Positions 42,897 to 54,255 are shown, numbered from the stretch's first letter. The stretch is DNA of 64,000 bases from Parvibaculum sp. (GCF_030651915.1 NZ_JAUSBV010000011.1:2501-66500); one strand, 5' to 3'. A program made the numbers and translations. The notes: a model not told the origin generated them from the sequence alone.

Positions 42897-43892
42897 ATGA
42901 GCTTCGAAGCACGAAACGGCATGACCGAGAATCTTCCGGACAAGAAGGTCTCCGTCCGCGAGACTTTCAAGATCGACTTCGACATGGAGGTTCCGGCTTT
43001 CTCGGAGCCCAACGAATATGTGCCGGATTTCGATCCCGACTACCTGTTTGATCGGGACACAACGATTGCGCTGCTGGCGGGCTTCGCCTTCAACCGCCGC
43101 GTCATCGTTCAGGGCTATCACGGCACCGGCAAGTCGACCCATATCGAACAGGTTGCGGCGCGCCTCAATTGGCCCTGCGTCCGTATCAATCTCGACAGCC
43201 ATATCAGCCGCATCGATCTTGTCGGCAAGGATGCCATCGTCCTGAAGGACGGCAAACAAGTGACCGAATTCCGCGAGGGTATCCTGCCCTGGGCGCTACA
43301 GCACCCGGTGGCGCTGGTCTTTGACGAGTACGACGCCGGCCGGCCGGACGTGATGTTCGTGATCCAGCGCATTCTCGAAGCCTCGGGCAAGCTGACGCTG
43401 CTCGACCAGAACCGCGTCATCCGTCCGCACCCGGCTTTCCGACTCTTCGCAACAGCCAACACCGTCGGTCTCGGCGACACCTCAGGCCTCTATCACGGCA
43501 CTCAGCAGATCAATCAGGGCCAGATGGACCGCTGGAACATCGTCACCACGTTGAACTATCTGCCGCATGCCGAAGAAGTGAATATTATGCTCTCCAAGCT
43601 GAAGAGCTACGACACGGAAGAAGGCCGCAAACAGATTGCGGCAATGGTCCGCGTTGCCGATCTCACGCGTTCGGCCTTCATCAATGGCGACATCTCGACC
43701 GTGATGAGCCCGCGTACCGTGCTGACATGGGCCGAAAACGCCAAGATTTTCGGCGGCGATATCGGCTTCGCTTTCCGTGTGACCTTCCTCAACAAATGCG
43801 ACGAGCTTGAGCGGGCAACGGTGGCCGAGTTCTACCAACGCTCCTTCGGAGAGGATCTCCCGGATTCGGCGGCGAACATCAAAGTCGCCTGA
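42897..43892 (+). CDS. cobS: Cobaltochelatase subunit CobS
   Basis: AAA+ [44 protein letters not shown]. Confidence 0.95.
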   Translation: MSFEARNGMTENLPDKKVSVRETFKIDFDMEVPAFSEPNEYVPDFDPDYLFDRDTTIALLAGFAFNRRVIVQGYHGTGKSTHIEQVAARLNWPCVRINLDSHISRIDLVGKDAIVLKDGKQVTEFREGILPWALQHPVALVFDEYDAGRPDVMFVIQRILEASGKLTLLDQNRVIRPHPAFRLFATANTVGLGDTSGLYHGTQQINQGQMDRWNIVTTLNYLPHAEEVNIMLSKLKSYDTEEGRKQIAAMVRVADLTRSAFINGDISTVMSPRTVLTWAENAKIFGGDIGFAFRVTFLNKCDELERATVAEFYQRSFGEDLPDSAANIKVA

Positions 43893-43915
43893 AAACGCAA
43901 AAAGCGACACGGCCC

Positions 43916-45817
43916 ATGAAATCGAAAGAAGGCCCCGTCGAACCGTTCAAGCGTGCGCTGGCGCAAACCATGCGCACGATTGCGGCCGAGCCGGAGCTCA
44001 ACGTCACCTTCGGCACCGAAGCGCCGGGCCTGCGTGGCCTGCGCGCCCGGCTGCCCCTGCCGAGCCGCACCCTGCCACCGGAAGAAGTGGCGCAGGTGCG
44101 TGGCGTCTCCGATGCCTATGCGCTCCGTCTCGCCCATCACGACGAAAAGATCAATGCGACGTTGCAGCCCGAAGGCGGCAATGCGCTTGCCGTCTTCGAT
44201 GCGGTGGAACAGGCACGCGTCGAGGCGATCGGTGCCAACCAGATGGCCGGCATGTCGCAAAACCTGACCGCCGCACTGGAACAGCGCTGCGCGTCACGCG
44301 GCTATGATCGTATCACCTCGCGCGAAGAGGCGCCGCTCGCCGAGGCCGTCGCCATGATGGTGCGCGAAAAACTGACCGGACAAGCGCCGCCGCCCTCGGC
44401 CCGCAAGCTGGTCGATCAGTGGCGTCCATGGATCGAGGAAAAAGCCGGTAGCGATCTCGACCGTCTGCACGAGGTGATTGAAGACCAGAAGGCTTTTGCG
44501 CGCGCCACACGCGATATTCTGGTCGATCTCGACATGGGCGACGAGCTCGGTGAAGCACCCGACCAGTCCTCCGACGATGCCGACGATCAGGATGGCGACA
44601 GCCAGGACAGCGCCGAGCAGAGCCAGTCGGGCGAGGCCGAACAGCCCGAAGGCTCGTCAGCCGACCAGGTCGAATTCACCGACGGCGAGGGCGAGGAAGG
44701 CGACGAGCAGACCGTCGAGGTCGACGCCGACGACATGCCGTCCGACGGCGATACGGACGAAACGAGTGAGGGCAACCAACCATGGCGCCCGAACCAGCAG
44801 GGCGACGACAAGAACCGCGCCGCCTACAAAGTCTTCACCCCGCAATATGACGAGGTGATCGCGGCCGAGGACCTTTGCGATCTCGAAGAGCTGTCGCGCC
44901 TGCGCCAGTATCTCGACCAGCAGCTGCAGCAAATGCAGGGCGTCGTCTCGCGTCTTGCCAACCGTCTTCAGCGCCGCCTGCTCGCGCAACAGAACCGCAC
45001 CTGGGAATTCGATCTCGAGGAAGGCATACTCGACGCCGCGCGCCTGACCCGCGCCGTAATCGATCCCATGCAGCCGCTCGCCTTCAAGGTCGAGCACGAC
45101 ATGAACTTCCGCGACACAATCGTGACGCTGCTGCTCGACAATTCGGGCTCGATGCGCGGCCGGCCGATCACGGTTGCGGCGATGTGCGCCGACATTCTGG
45201 CGCGTACGCTTGAGCGTTGCGGCGTCAAAGTCGAAATATTGGGCTTCACGACGCGCGCATGGAAAGGCGGCCAATCGCGCGAGCGTTGGCTCGCGGAAGG
45301 CAAACCCGCGCAGCCCGGGCGTCTCAACGATCTGCGCCACATCGTCTACAAGTCGGCCGACAGCCCGTGGCGCCGCGCGCGGCGCAATCTCGGCTTGATG
45401 ATGCGGGAAGGTTTGCTAAAGGAGAACATCGACGGCGAGGCCCTGATCTGGGCCTACAACCGGCTGCTGGCACGACCGGAGCAGCGCCGAATCATGATGG
45501 TGATCTCTGACGGCGCGCCGGTCGACGATTCGACGCTGTCGGTCAACGCCGGCAACTATCTCGAAAAGCACCTGCGCTCCGTCATTGAACAAATAGAAAC
45601 CCGCTCGCCGGTTGAGCTGATCGCCATCGGCATCGGTCACGATGTCACGCGCTACTACCGTCGTGCCGTCACCATCGTCGATGCCGAACAGCTTGGCGGC
45701 GCGATGACCGAAAAGCTCGCAGAGCTTTTCGACGATGAAACGACGCTCCGCCGCGGCCAGTTGAAGGCGCGCGGTCAAGACGTCAAGAAGCGCCCCAAGC
45801 CCGCCGCCGTGCGCTAG
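43916..45817 (+). CDS. cobT: Cobaltochelatase subunit CobT
   Basis: Acidic linker, MIDAS-type [14 protein letters not shown], vWA-like C-terminus; follows cobS. Confidence 0.95.
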   Translation: MKSKEGPVEPFKRALAQTMRTIAAEPELNVTFGTEAPGLRGLRARLPLPSRTLPPEEVAQVRGVSDAYALRLAHHDEKINATLQPEGGNALAVFDAVEQARVEAIGANQMAGMSQNLTAALEQRCASRGYDRITSREEAPLAEAVAMMVREKLTGQAPPPSARKLVDQWRPWIEEKAGSDLDRLHEVIEDQKAFARATRDILVDLDMGDELGEAPDQSSDDADDQDGDSQDSAEQSQSGEAEQPEGSSADQVEFTDGEGEEGDEQTVEVDADDMPSDGDTDETSEGNQPWRPNQQGDDKNRAAYKVFTPQYDEVIAAEDLCDLEELSRLRQYLDQQLQQMQGVVSRLANRLQRRLLAQQNRTWEFDLEEGILDAARLTRAVIDPMQPLAFKVEHDMNFRDTIVTLLLDNSGSMRGRPITVAAMCADILARTLERCGVKVEILGFTTRAWKGGQSRERWLAEGKPAQPGRLNDLRHIVYKSADSPWRRARRNLGLMMREGLLKENIDGEALIWAYNRLLARPEQRRIMMVISDGAPVDDSTLSVNAGNYLEKHLRSVIEQIETRSPVELIAIGIGHDVTRYYRRAVTIVDAEQLGGAMTEKLAELFDDETTLRRGQLKARGQDVKKRPKPAAVR

Positions 45818-45821
45818 GCTC

Positions 45822-46445
45822 TCATTCCGCCTTGCGGATCCGGTAGGTGCAGCGCCGCCCGCCCTCGAGCAGATATTCCTCGCGCTCGATGCATGCGCCC
45901 TCGCCCAGCATCATCCGGAACATCGCCAGCTCTGAACGACAGAAGCCCTGACACACTGTCGCCGCCGCGCAGATCGGGCAATGGTCCTCGATCAGGAGGA
46001 AATCCGCGCCATCGCGCTCGACCCGCGCCATGTAGCCCTCGGCCGCGCGGATCGCCGCCAGTGCCTCGACGCGCTCGGAAAGCTGCGCCCTGCCCTGCAG
46101 CGCCCTTTCATAGGTCAGGCGCATGTCGCGCTCGCGCTCGGCGATCAAGCGTCCGAGGCCCTCTTCGCCGAACAGGCGGCGAATGTCGCCGATCATTTTC
46201 GTGGTGAGTTCGGCATGGGCATCAGGGAAGCGGGCATGGCCCTTGTCGGTCAGCTTCCAGAATTTTTTCGGGCGGCCGACGCCTTCCACGAGGTCGTATT
46301 TCTCGACCAGCCCCTCGCGCAGCAACATATCGAGATGTCGCCGCGCGCCCATGCCCGTCATCGACAGCGCCGCGCCGAGCTGGTCCGCCGTCCGGGCGCC
46401 GTGGCGTTTCAGCAGGTTGAGAATGCGGTCCGCGGTCTCATGCAT
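45822..46445 (-). CDS. SufR-like winged-helix transcriptional regulator
   Basis: HTH LNLLKRHGARTADQLGAALSMTGMGARRHLDMLL; C-terminal Cys cluster CPICAAATVCQGFCRSE. Confidence 0.82.
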   Translation of the reverse strand: MHETADRILNLLKRHGARTADQLGAALSMTGMGARRHLDMLLREGLVEKYDLVEGVGRPKKFWKLTDKGHARFPDAHAELTTKMIGDIRRLFGEEGLGRLIAERERDMRLTYERALQGRAQLSERVEALAAIRAAEGYMARVERDGADFLLIEDHCPICAAATVCQGFCRSELAMFRMMLGEGACIEREEYLLEGGRRCTYRIRKAE

Positions 46446-46493
46446 GCCTGTATCTTGCCAGAACCGGAGAATTTAGCAACTCCTTCGTATTTA

Positions 46494-46565
46494 AAATAGA
46501 TTATTGAAATCAATAGGTTAAGTAAAAATTCAGGTACATCTTCTTTTTATAAACTAAATAGATTA
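46494..46565. promoter_or_regulatory. AT-rich divergent control region with inverted and direct repeats
   Basis: TATTGA-AA-TCAATA (46502-46515) and AAATAGATTA at 46494-46503 and 46556-46565 between divergent regulator and MFS gene. Confidence 0.5.
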
Positions 46566-46619
46566 CAAATTTGCGTGCTGGGCCCCGCCCGGCGAAGCGT
46601 CCTTCACAGAGACCGCCAA

Positions 46620-47792
46620 ATGTCGCGCTTCATTCCCACCCAGCCCCGCCGCAAGCGCAGCCTTGCCGCTGCGATCGTCTCCATGGGCATGGTCAATCTT
46701 TCGATGGGCATTGCCTTCCCGCTCGCGGCGCTGATCATGGCCCGGCAGGGCGCGGAACCCGGCCTGATCGGGCTTTCGGCCGCCGCGCAGGCCGCACCGG
46801 TGTTTCTGATCTCGCCGATCGCGCCCTGGATCATGCGTCGCTTTGGCCCGGCCAATGTGATGATCGGCGGCCTGTTGCTGGCCGGTGTCTCCTTCCTGCT
46901 GATCGGCTACTACGCCAATTTCTTTGCCTGGTTTCCGCTCCGCTTCCTGCTCGGCGTCGCAGGCACCCTATTGTGGGCAACCAGCGAAGCCTGGATTAAC
47001 GCGCTTGCCGAGGACGCCAAGCGCGGAAAGATCATCGGCATCTATGGCGCCTCAGCAGCGGCCGGCTTCGCGCTCGGTCCGACAACGCTGGTGGTGCTTG
47101 GAACGGGCGTCGAGCCCTTCTATCTGGGTGGCGCATTGATGATTGCAGCCGCCATTCTGGTCACCACCGCCGACAAGAGCCGCAATCACTTCGAAAAGAC
47201 CGAAAAATCGTCACCCATGTGGCGCCTGGTCTTCGTCGCGCCGGCGGCGCTGCTGGTCAATGTGTTTTATGCCGCCGCCGAGGAGTCACTGGTCACATTC
47301 TTCCCGCTTTACGCCATCCGTTCCGGCATGGCCGAAAGCGGCAGCCTTGCGCTGCTGACCGTCGCCGCGATCGGCGCCATCGTCATGCAACCGATTGTCG
47401 GCGTGGCCGCCGACCGGATGAACCGGCTCGGCCTTTTGATCGGCCTGGTGCTGGCGACAATGGCCGGCTATGCGCTACTGCCTTTCGCGGTGCCCATGTT
47501 GATTGCGACCGGCATCGTCCTCTTTCTGGTCGTTGGCCTTGCCAACGGCATTTTCACGCTCGGCATGGTGCTGGTCGGCGAGCGCTTTCGTGGTGCCGAG
47601 CTTGCGGGCGCCAGCGCCTTCACAACCGCCATGTGGGGCACAGGCGCGCTGATCGGAACGCCGCTTTCGGGCTTCGCAATGCAACTTTGGGACCCGCACG
47701 GCCTTGTGCTGGCCGTCATCCTGATCTTCGCGGCCTATCTGCCGTTCCCGTTCATCGCCTGGGTGCGGCAACAAAAATCGCGCGCCGCCTGA
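46620..47792 (+). CDS. MFS transporter
   Basis: Multi-TM; MSRFIPTQPRRKRSLAAAIVSMGMVNLSMGIAFPLAALIMARQG. Confidence 0.92.
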   Translation: MSRFIPTQPRRKRSLAAAIVSMGMVNLSMGIAFPLAALIMARQGAEPGLIGLSAAAQAAPVFLISPIAPWIMRRFGPANVMIGGLLLAGVSFLLIGYYANFFAWFPLRFLLGVAGTLLWATSEAWINALAEDAKRGKIIGIYGASAAAGFALGPTTLVVLGTGVEPFYLGGALMIAAAILVTTADKSRNHFEKTEKSSPMWRLVFVAPAALLVNVFYAAAEESLVTFFPLYAIRSGMAESGSLALLTVAAIGAIVMQPIVGVAADRMNRLGLLIGLVLATMAGYALLPFAVPMLIATGIVLFLVVGLANGIFTLGMVLVGERFRGAELAGASAFTTAMWGTGALIGTPLSGFAMQLWDPHGLVLAVILIFAAYLPFPFIAWVRQQKSRAA

Positions 47793-47863
47793 AATCTGCG
47801 CTTGAGCTTCCGACGGATACGGATAATCTGCGCGGCTTTTCTCCGTTCAGGGCTTTTGACGCC

Positions 47864-49276
47864 ATGCGCGCCGCGCTCGCCACATTCCGCTCGGACCACC
47901 GTCTCTGGATCGACGAGGCAAAGGCGACGCTTGCCTTGTCGTGGCCGCTGATCTTCACCAATCTGGCGCAGGTCGCAATCAATGCCACCGACGTGCTGAT
48001 GATGGGTTGGCTCGGCCCCGACACGCTCGCCGCCGGCACGCTCGGCTCCAACCTTTATTTCGCCGTTTTCATCTTCGGCATCGGCCTGATGACCGCCGCC
48101 TCGCCGATGATCGCCGCCGAGCTTGGCCGCCGAAAGCATTCCGTGCGCGACGTGCGACGCACCGTACGCCAGTCATTCTGGGCAGGGCTCACGATCGTCG
48201 TTCCGTTCTGGATGTTGCTCTGGAATGCCGAGTGGATACTGGTCGCACTCGGTCAGCAACCGGCATTGGCCGCGGAAGGCGCATCCTACGTTCGCGCCAT
48301 GCAGTGGTCGTTGCTGCCAATGCTTTTCTATATCGTGTTGCGGGCCTTCATCGCGGCGCTCGAACGGCCGCGCTGGGCCTTCGTCATCAGTGGCATCGCC
48401 GTTCCGTTCAACGCTTTCGCCAACTACTGCCTGATGTTCGGCAATTTCGGATTTCCGGCGCTGGGGCTGGTCGGCGCGGGTATCGGCAGCGTACTTTCCT
48501 GCAGCTTCATGTTCGCCGCACTGAGCCTCGTCGTGCTCTTCGACCGGCAGTTCCGCCGCTATCATTTGTTTGGCCGTTTCTGGCGCGCGGACTGGACGCG
48601 CTACCGGGAAATCTGGCGACTCGGTCTGCCGATTGCCGTGACGCTCGGCCTTGAAGTGTCGGTCTTCAACGCCGCCGTCTTCGTGATTGGGCTTTTCGGT
48701 GCCGCGTCGCTGGCCGCTCACGCCATCGCCCTGCAAATCGCGGCCATTTCCTTCATGGTGCCGCTCGGCTTCTCGCAAGCCGTCACGGTGCGTGTCGGCC
48801 GCGCCTACGGCGCCGGCGACCGCGGTGCAATCCGCCGCGCCGGCTGGACCCCATTCGTCATGGGCGTCGTTTTTATGGGACTTATGGCGCTGGTGATGAT
48901 CCTCTTCCCCTATCCACTGATCGGCGCCTTTCTCGACCGGACCGCGCCGGAAAACGCTCACGTGATCGAGCTTGCGGTCACTTTCCTCGCCGTCGCCGCG
49001 CTATTCCAGGTTTTCGATGGCGCGCAATCGATCGGCGTCGGCATGTTGCGCGGCCTGCACGACACGCGCGTTCCGATGATCTATGCCGGTGTCAGTTATT
49101 GGCTGATCGGCCTGACGTCTGGCGTCGTGCTGGCTTTTCCGCTGGGATTGGAGGGGCTCGGGATTTGGCTCGGCCTGGCGACGGGACTGGCTGCCGCCTC
49201 TTCGCTGATGCTCTACCGCTGGTTTCACCGCGCCACACTGCGTCTGGACGAAGCGTCATGGGCACGTCGCACCTGA
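47864..49276 (+). CDS. MATE family efflux transporter
   Basis: ATLALSWPLIFTNLAQVAINATDVLMMGWLGPDTLAAGTLGSNLYF... Confidence 0.94.
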   Translation: MRAALATFRSDHRLWIDEAKATLALSWPLIFTNLAQVAINATDVLMMGWLGPDTLAAGTLGSNLYFAVFIFGIGLMTAASPMIAAELGRRKHSVRDVRRTVRQSFWAGLTIVVPFWMLLWNAEWILVALGQQPALAAEGASYVRAMQWSLLPMLFYIVLRAFIAALERPRWAFVISGIAVPFNAFANYCLMFGNFGFPALGLVGAGIGSVLSCSFMFAALSLVVLFDRQFRRYHLFGRFWRADWTRYREIWRLGLPIAVTLGLEVSVFNAAVFVIGLFGAASLAAHAIALQIAAISFMVPLGFSQAVTVRVGRAYGAGDRGAIRRAGWTPFVMGVVFMGLMALVMILFPYPLIGAFLDRTAPENAHVIELAVTFLAVAALFQVFDGAQSIGVGMLRGLHDTRVPMIYAGVSYWLIGLTSGVVLAFPLGLEGLGIWLGLATGLAAASSLMLYRWFHRATLRLDEASWARRT

Positions 49277-49342
49277 ATCGCTTGTGTGCAGATCGCACAC
49301 CGATATGATGCGGTCCGGCCGGAGTCACATTGTGAAATCGCG

Positions 49343-50494
49343 ATGACCCGGAACGGGGGGTTGAGTCAATTGCGTTGTTCGAACCTGACGACCGGTGTGT
49401 TGGTTTTTCTCGCCCTCGTTATCATCGGCGCGCCGGCCCATGCCGATGTGCAGCGCATTGAACTGAAGACAAACCCGCTTGTCTGGAACCCGGAGGACCG
49501 CAGCGAAACGCGCGCCGGCGAGCTGGAGTGGGCCGGCGGCATCGAAATAAAGTCACCAACAAAGGAGTTCGGCGGGTGGTCGGGCCTCGCCATCAATCCG
49601 GATGGAACCGCAATGCTCGCCGTTTCCGACGAGGGACACTGGTTGAGCGCAAAGATTCTATATGACGAAAGAGGCCGATTGTCGGGGATCGCCGAAGGTC
49701 GCATGGCGCCGATGTTGGGCCTCGACGGCGAACCGGTCGCCGGGAAGATGCTCGGCGATGCGGAAGGCCTGGTGGTCGACACAGATGAACCCTTGGCTGG
49801 CCAGGCCTATGTCAGCTTCGAACGCGCGCACCGTATTTGGCGTTACGATCTCGGTGCAGACGGTTTCATGGCGCGGCCCGAACAGCTCCTGACCCAGCGT
49901 CATTTTGGCCGCCTCAATTCCAATGGCGGCATCGAATCGATTGAATTGCTTCCTCCAGCAGACGCCGACGGAGAGCCGCGCATCCTCGCATTCACTGAAG
50001 ACACGTTAGACCCGCGCGGAAACATCAAAGCCTTCGTGGCCGACGGTCATGATATTTCATGGTTTGCCCTGCGCCCGCGTGCACCATACAAACCGACCGA
50101 TATAGCGCGACTGCCAAACGGCGATCTGCTCGTTCTGGAACGGCGTTTCTCGATGCTCGCCGGTGTCGGCATGCAACTGCGTCTGATCGACAAGGATGAC
50201 ATCATCCCCGGAGCGGTCGTTGACGGCGAGGTGCTTATCGATGTCGGGCAGCGCTATTCGATCGACAACATGGAGGGCTTGGCAGTTCGTGAGGACAAGA
50301 ACGGCGATCTGCTGATCTACATGCTCTCGGACGACAACTTCAATATGTTGCAACGAACGCTGCTGTTGATGTTCCGCCTGAAGGGGGACATATCGGCGGC
50401 GGTTGGCCCAGTCAGGCTCCCCCGAAACCCGACAGCGGGCGAATTGTCCGGCGCAACATTCCGGTCGGAACAAGCTGAAGCAGCGCCCAACTGA
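49343..50494 (+). CDS. Esterase-like activity of phytase family protein, exported
   Basis: Signal peptide; GGWSGLAINPDGTAMLAVSDEGHWLSAKI, NGGIESIELL, DNMEGLAV. Confidence 0.85.
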   Translation: MTRNGGLSQLRCSNLTTGVLVFLALVIIGAPAHADVQRIELKTNPLVWNPEDRSETRAGELEWAGGIEIKSPTKEFGGWSGLAINPDGTAMLAVSDEGHWLSAKILYDERGRLSGIAEGRMAPMLGLDGEPVAGKMLGDAEGLVVDTDEPLAGQAYVSFERAHRIWRYDLGADGFMARPEQLLTQRHFGRLNSNGGIESIELLPPADADGEPRILAFTEDTLDPRGNIKAFVADGHDISWFALRPRAPYKPTDIARLPNGDLLVLERRFSMLAGVGMQLRLIDKDDIIPGAVVDGEVLIDVGQRYSIDNMEGLAVREDKNGDLLIYMLSDDNFNMLQRTLLLMFRLKGDISAAVGPVRLPRNPTAGELSGATFRSEQAEAAPN

Positions 50495-51098
50495 AATACA
50501 ATCCAGCCTCGACAATGAGGCGAGCGATCAATGCACTGTCCCACGGCGCGGTCGGCCGCATACTGAATGTAACAACGAACGCAATTCCGCCCATCAGTGC
50601 CGCAAGAAAAGGCGCTTTCCACCAGGGAATGCCGCGCAACCAATCGAAGGTCAATATGTTGACGAGCTGCGCCAGCGCCATCGCGCCCGCAAAGGCGGCA
50701 GCCTCGGGATAGGGTACAACTTCCTCGCTGAAGTCGACGATGAGGCCTTCGTATAAGACCAGGATCAGCGCTCCGCCGATCAGGAGCCATGCGACAAAGG
50801 CAGCTGTGAGCGTCAACGCAGGCCCGTAACGGCGACTGGTGATGTTAAGAATGAAGAAAACAGCCGGCAGAACGACAAGACCCCACGTCATCCACTCCGC
50901 AGCGTCGAGCCGCGGATCGAGAGAGGCGAGATAACGGGCTTCCGCGACAGGCACCTCACGCAGGAGAAAAGCAGCAGCAAGAGTGGCGCACAAGGCGGCA
51001 ACCGGCACGATCAGCCGCAACAACGCCGTAACCAGCCGCGCAAGAAAACCCGGCCGGCTGACCGGCACACGATCAACCCCGCTATCCAGCATCCGCAC
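50412..51098 (-). CDS. Multi-pass membrane protein, possibly VUT/YhhQ-like
   Basis: AAAFAGAMALAQLVNILTFDWLRGIPWWKAPFLAALMGGIAF and terminal ARLIVEAGLYFSWALLQLVPTGMLRR recall VUT-family proteins. Confidence 0.55.
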   Translation of the reverse strand: MRMLDSGVDRVPVSRPGFLARLVTALLRLIVPVAALCATLAAAFLLREVPVAEARYLASLDPRLDAAEWMTWGLVVLPAVFFILNITSRRYGPALTLTAAFVAWLLIGGALILVLYEGLIVDFSEEVVPYPEAAAFAGAMALAQLVNILTFDWLRGIPWWKAPFLAALMGGIAFVVTFSMRPTAPWDSALIARLIVEAGLYFSWALLQLVPTGMLRRTIRPLSGFGGA

Positions 51099-51191
51099 AC
51101 CCCCAAAACATCGGGGTGAAGTCTAGCGGCGCGGGCCGCAGTCTGAAAAGACCGCGACCTGATTTTCGATAAACTGGGTAAAATTTATTGG

Positions 51192-51220
51192 AAAAAGGTG
51201 GCTGAGAGCCACTTGTTTTT
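51192..51220 (-). terminator. Rho-independent terminator downstream of rpmB
   Basis: Minus strand GTGGCT-CTC-AGCCAC followed by CTTTTTCC; T-rich tract on the other side too. Confidence 0.7.
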
Positions 51221-51244
51221 AATTGTAGCAGTTGCAGACACCCG

Positions 51245-51535
51245 TCAGGCGGCAGCAACCTGTGCCTTCTCGACCGCACGCTTCAGCTTGAGCGCGCGCG
51301 AGGAGAGCTGCGCATCGGCAGCCTTCAACAGGAAGGGGTCAAGCCCACCATTATGTTCCACCGAACGCAGCGCATGCGCCGATATACGCAGGCTGACCTG
51401 CCGGCCCAACGCATCGCTAATGAGCGTTACCTGGCAGAGATTCGGCAGGAACCGGCGTCGGGTCTTGCGATTGGCGTGGCTCACATTGTTGCCGGACATC
51501 ACGGCCTTGCCGGACAGTTCGCAGCGGCGGGACAT
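51245..51535 (-). CDS. rpmB: 50S ribosomal protein L28
   Basis: [66 protein letters not shown]. Confidence 0.97.
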   Translation of the reverse strand: MSRRCELSGKAVMSGNNVSHANRKTRRRFLPNLCQVTLISDALGRQVSLRISAHALRSVEHNGGLDPFLLKAADAQLSSRALKLKRAVEKAQVAAA

Positions 51536-51635
51536 GGGGACTTCCTTTGTAAATTCGTCAGGCTGCCGCAGTTTCCCGCGCAGCCCTTGCAGGCGGGCAC
51601 GTATAAAAGGCCCGCAAGGACCAGTCAAGGCCCGT

Positions 51636-52700
51636 TCAGGCTTCTTCTGCGCGCCCGAGCACCAAACCCAGCAGCCGCCGTGCAGCCGCTGTAGGGGTCG
51701 TCCCACCCTCCCCCACCTCTCGCTCCAGTTGGGGCACCAGCGCCGCCGCCTTCGGATCGGTCTTGAGGCTCGCAATCAGGCCTTCCCGCAACTCGGTCCA
51801 GAACCAGGCTTTCGCTTGATTGGCCCGCAGCCGGTCCAGATCGCCAGATTTCGTCAGCGCCGTTCGGTAGGCCTCCGCAGCCTCCCAGACCTTGTCGAGC
51901 CCTTCTCCCTTGAGGGCGGACGCCAAAAGCACGTGTGGTGTCCATGCCGCGGTTTTAGGCCGCATCAGGTGAAGCGCCGCCTGATATTCCGTCTGCGCAC
52001 GCCGTGCAGCCGGGGCAAGGTCGCCATCGGCCTTGTTAACCACAATAAGGTCAGCAAGCTCCATAATACCCCGCTTGATCCCCTGCAATTCATCACCGCC
52101 GCCCGGCGCGAGCAGGAGTACGAACATATCGACCATATCGGCCACCGACGTTTCGGATTGGCCGACGCCTACCGTCTCGACAAGGATAACGTCGTAGCCG
52201 GCAGCCTCGGCGAGCAACATGGCCTCGCGCGTCCGCCGGGCGACGCCGCCAAGTGTGCCGCCTGAGGGCGATGGCCGGATAAAGGCGCGGGGGTCACGCG
52301 CCAGCAATTCCATGCGTGTCTTGTCGCCAAGGATCGAACCACCCGTCCGTGCCGATGACGGATCGACGGCCAGAACGGCAACGCGCAAGCCTTTGCCGGT
52401 CAAAAGCCGGCCGAAGGCCTCGATAAAGGTCGATTTACCCACGCCCGGCGTCCCGGACAGGCCCAACCTGACGGCTTTGCCCGTCTCGGGAAGCAACGCG
52501 GCCAGCAGCGCCTGAGCAATCTTCTGATGATCAGCGCGCGATGATTCGACAAGTGTTATGCCGCGCGCCAACGCAACGCGGCTCCCGGCGCGAATATCGG
52601 CAGCCAGTACCGATGGATCGGGCAGAGCGCGATTCAGGGCTTGTCGTTGCCGCTGCTTTTTTTCGCCACCAATCGTCATTCCAGTTGCATACTTGGTCAA
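51636..52700 (-). CDS. meaB: Methylmalonyl-CoA mutase-associated GTPase MeaB
   Basis: [52 protein letters not shown]. Confidence 0.95.
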   Translation of the reverse strand: MTKYATGMTIGGEKKQRQRQALNRALPDPSVLAADIRAGSRVALARGITLVESSRADHQKIAQALLAALLPETGKAVRLGLSGTPGVGKSTFIEAFGRLLTGKGLRVAVLAVDPSSARTGGSILGDKTRMELLARDPRAFIRPSPSGGTLGGVARRTREAMLLAEAAGYDVILVETVGVGQSETSVADMVDMFVLLLAPGGGDELQGIKRGIMELADLIVVNKADGDLAPAARRAQTEYQAALHLMRPKTAAWTPHVLLASALKGEGLDKVWEAAEAYRTALTKSGDLDRLRANQAKAWFWTELREGLIASLKTDPKAAALVPQLEREVGEGGTTPTAAARRLLGLVLGRAEEA

Positions 52701-52831
52701 ATGGGGCTCCGTCCAGCCCCCGGGGCAGCCAGCAGGGGCCCGTTCACCTCCGGTTCATGCAGTTTTGGCGACCATAAGTCCCACGAGGCGATCCGCCCGG
52801 TAAAACCGGGCCTGACCGAGCGAGGAGAAAA

Positions 52832-53710
52832 ATGGCGCGATCCAAATACGCAATCAGGCGAACAGTTCCGGCATGGACGGCGCTCGCGGCAGCCATATTT
52901 GCGCTCGCACCCATGCCGGTTCATGTTGCAGCGGCGCCCGTTCCGCCAGAGTTGGAAACGGAGCAGCCCAGCATTCAGGCTGACTACACAGTGTATATCG
53001 GCGGTTTCATGGCCGCGGAAGGCACGGTCAGTGCAACCTTGCACGATGATACATATGTGATGAGGAGCTTCCTCGGTGTCGCCGGTGTGCCGAAGAACTT
53101 TTTCGATGCGAAATGGACCATGGAAAGCAGCGGCCGCATTAACGAGGCGGTGCCGCGCCCTGACTGGTTTGCATTCCATTCAAGCGAAAAAGGGAAAATC
53201 AAGTATCGAGAGATGAGCTACGACGCTGCCGGACGTCCGGAAATGACTTTCGAACCGCCGCTACGGCCTCACGAAGAGATTCGCGTGTTGCCGTTTGAGC
53301 GCCAGAATACGCTTGATCCGATCAGCGCCCTGCTGTTGCCGGTCACGACGAACGGGAATCCGTGCACGCGCCGCTTGGCAGTCTTCGATGGCAAGCACCG
53401 CTACGACCTCCAACTTGCCTTCGACAGCGAGGGCACGGTGACGACGCGCGACAAGGGCTATAGCGGCAAGGCAATCCGCTGTTCGGTTCAGATGACGCCA
53501 CGCAGCGGGATGCGCCAAACGAGCTTTACCCGAATGCTTCAACAGCGCGACAATGCACATATCTGGCTCGCCCCGATGAACGGCGGGAACATCTATATCC
53601 CCGTGCGCATTCAGGTAAGAACACCGATCGGCGGCGCTGTCATGGATGTCGTGAGACTTCGCCAGTATGCGGCGAAAGAACCGACTGCAACAGCTGCAGC
53701 GGCGAAATAG
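52832..53710 (+). CDS. DUF3108 domain-containing exported protein
   Basis: Signal peptide; ADYTVYIGGFMAAEGTVSATL, LDPISALLLPV, GKHRYDLQLAF. Confidence 0.85.
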   Translation: MARSKYAIRRTVPAWTALAAAIFALAPMPVHVAAAPVPPELETEQPSIQADYTVYIGGFMAAEGTVSATLHDDTYVMRSFLGVAGVPKNFFDAKWTMESSGRINEAVPRPDWFAFHSSEKGKIKYREMSYDAAGRPEMTFEPPLRPHEEIRVLPFERQNTLDPISALLLPVTTNGNPCTRRLAVFDGKHRYDLQLAFDSEGTVTTRDKGYSGKAIRCSVQMTPRSGMRQTSFTRMLQQRDNAHIWLAPMNGGNIYIPVRIQVRTPIGGAVMDVVRLRQYAAKEPTATAAAAK

Positions 53711-53717
53711 GCGGGCG

Positions 53718-53966
53718 TCAGCGGTCGTCCGTCTTTCCAGTTTCAGACGAACGAGTGACTTCGGAATAAAGCGCCCGCAGGCGCTTCACCAGGTCATCTT
53801 CAGGCGAAGTTCCCGCTTGTTCGATTTCCTTCAACAGTCCCTCAAGTCTTGTCGACAGCATGTCGTAATAGGCGCGCTGCTGCTCATCCGGATTCTTCAT
53901 CCGGGGATCGCTCAAATCGACAAGACGACGCCGCTTTGGGCGTGCAAAGCCTTCTCCGGTGCTCAT
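53718..53966 (-). CDS. Small hypothetical protein
   Basis: MSTGEGFARPKRRRLVDLSDPRMKNPDEQQRAYYDMLSTRLEGLLKEIEQAG...; start chosen by internal Met, upstream start possible. Confidence 0.55.
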   Translation of the reverse strand: MSTGEGFARPKRRRLVDLSDPRMKNPDEQQRAYYDMLSTRLEGLLKEIEQAGTSPEDDLVKRLRALYSEVTRSSETGKTDDR

Positions 53967-54227
53967 CACACCTCCAGGGATCTCGCATATTTGAAACCTG
54001 TCGGCGGTCATGTTTTCCCGAGGTTTCCGGACCCGGGAGGGCACAACTCACCTGGCATGGCCCATTGGCGGCAGCTCTGAGATCGTTCGAGCCGCACGCG
54101 TACCATCGCCTGCCCGAATCTTTGTCCGGGCGTTCAGCGCTGAGATAACGACGCGTGTGAGCAGTTGCAATATCGAAAAAGCGCGTCGTGCGCTTTTGAC
54201 GCAGACCGAGCCTTATTCCTAGGCAGG

Positions 54228-54252
54228 CAAAAAAATGCCGTATCTGTTGGCA
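54228..54252 (-). terminator. Weak terminator candidate downstream of methylmalonyl-CoA mutase
   Basis: Minus strand GTGCC-AACAGATAC-GGCAT then T7. Confidence 0.35.
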
Positions 54253-54255
54253 CTA

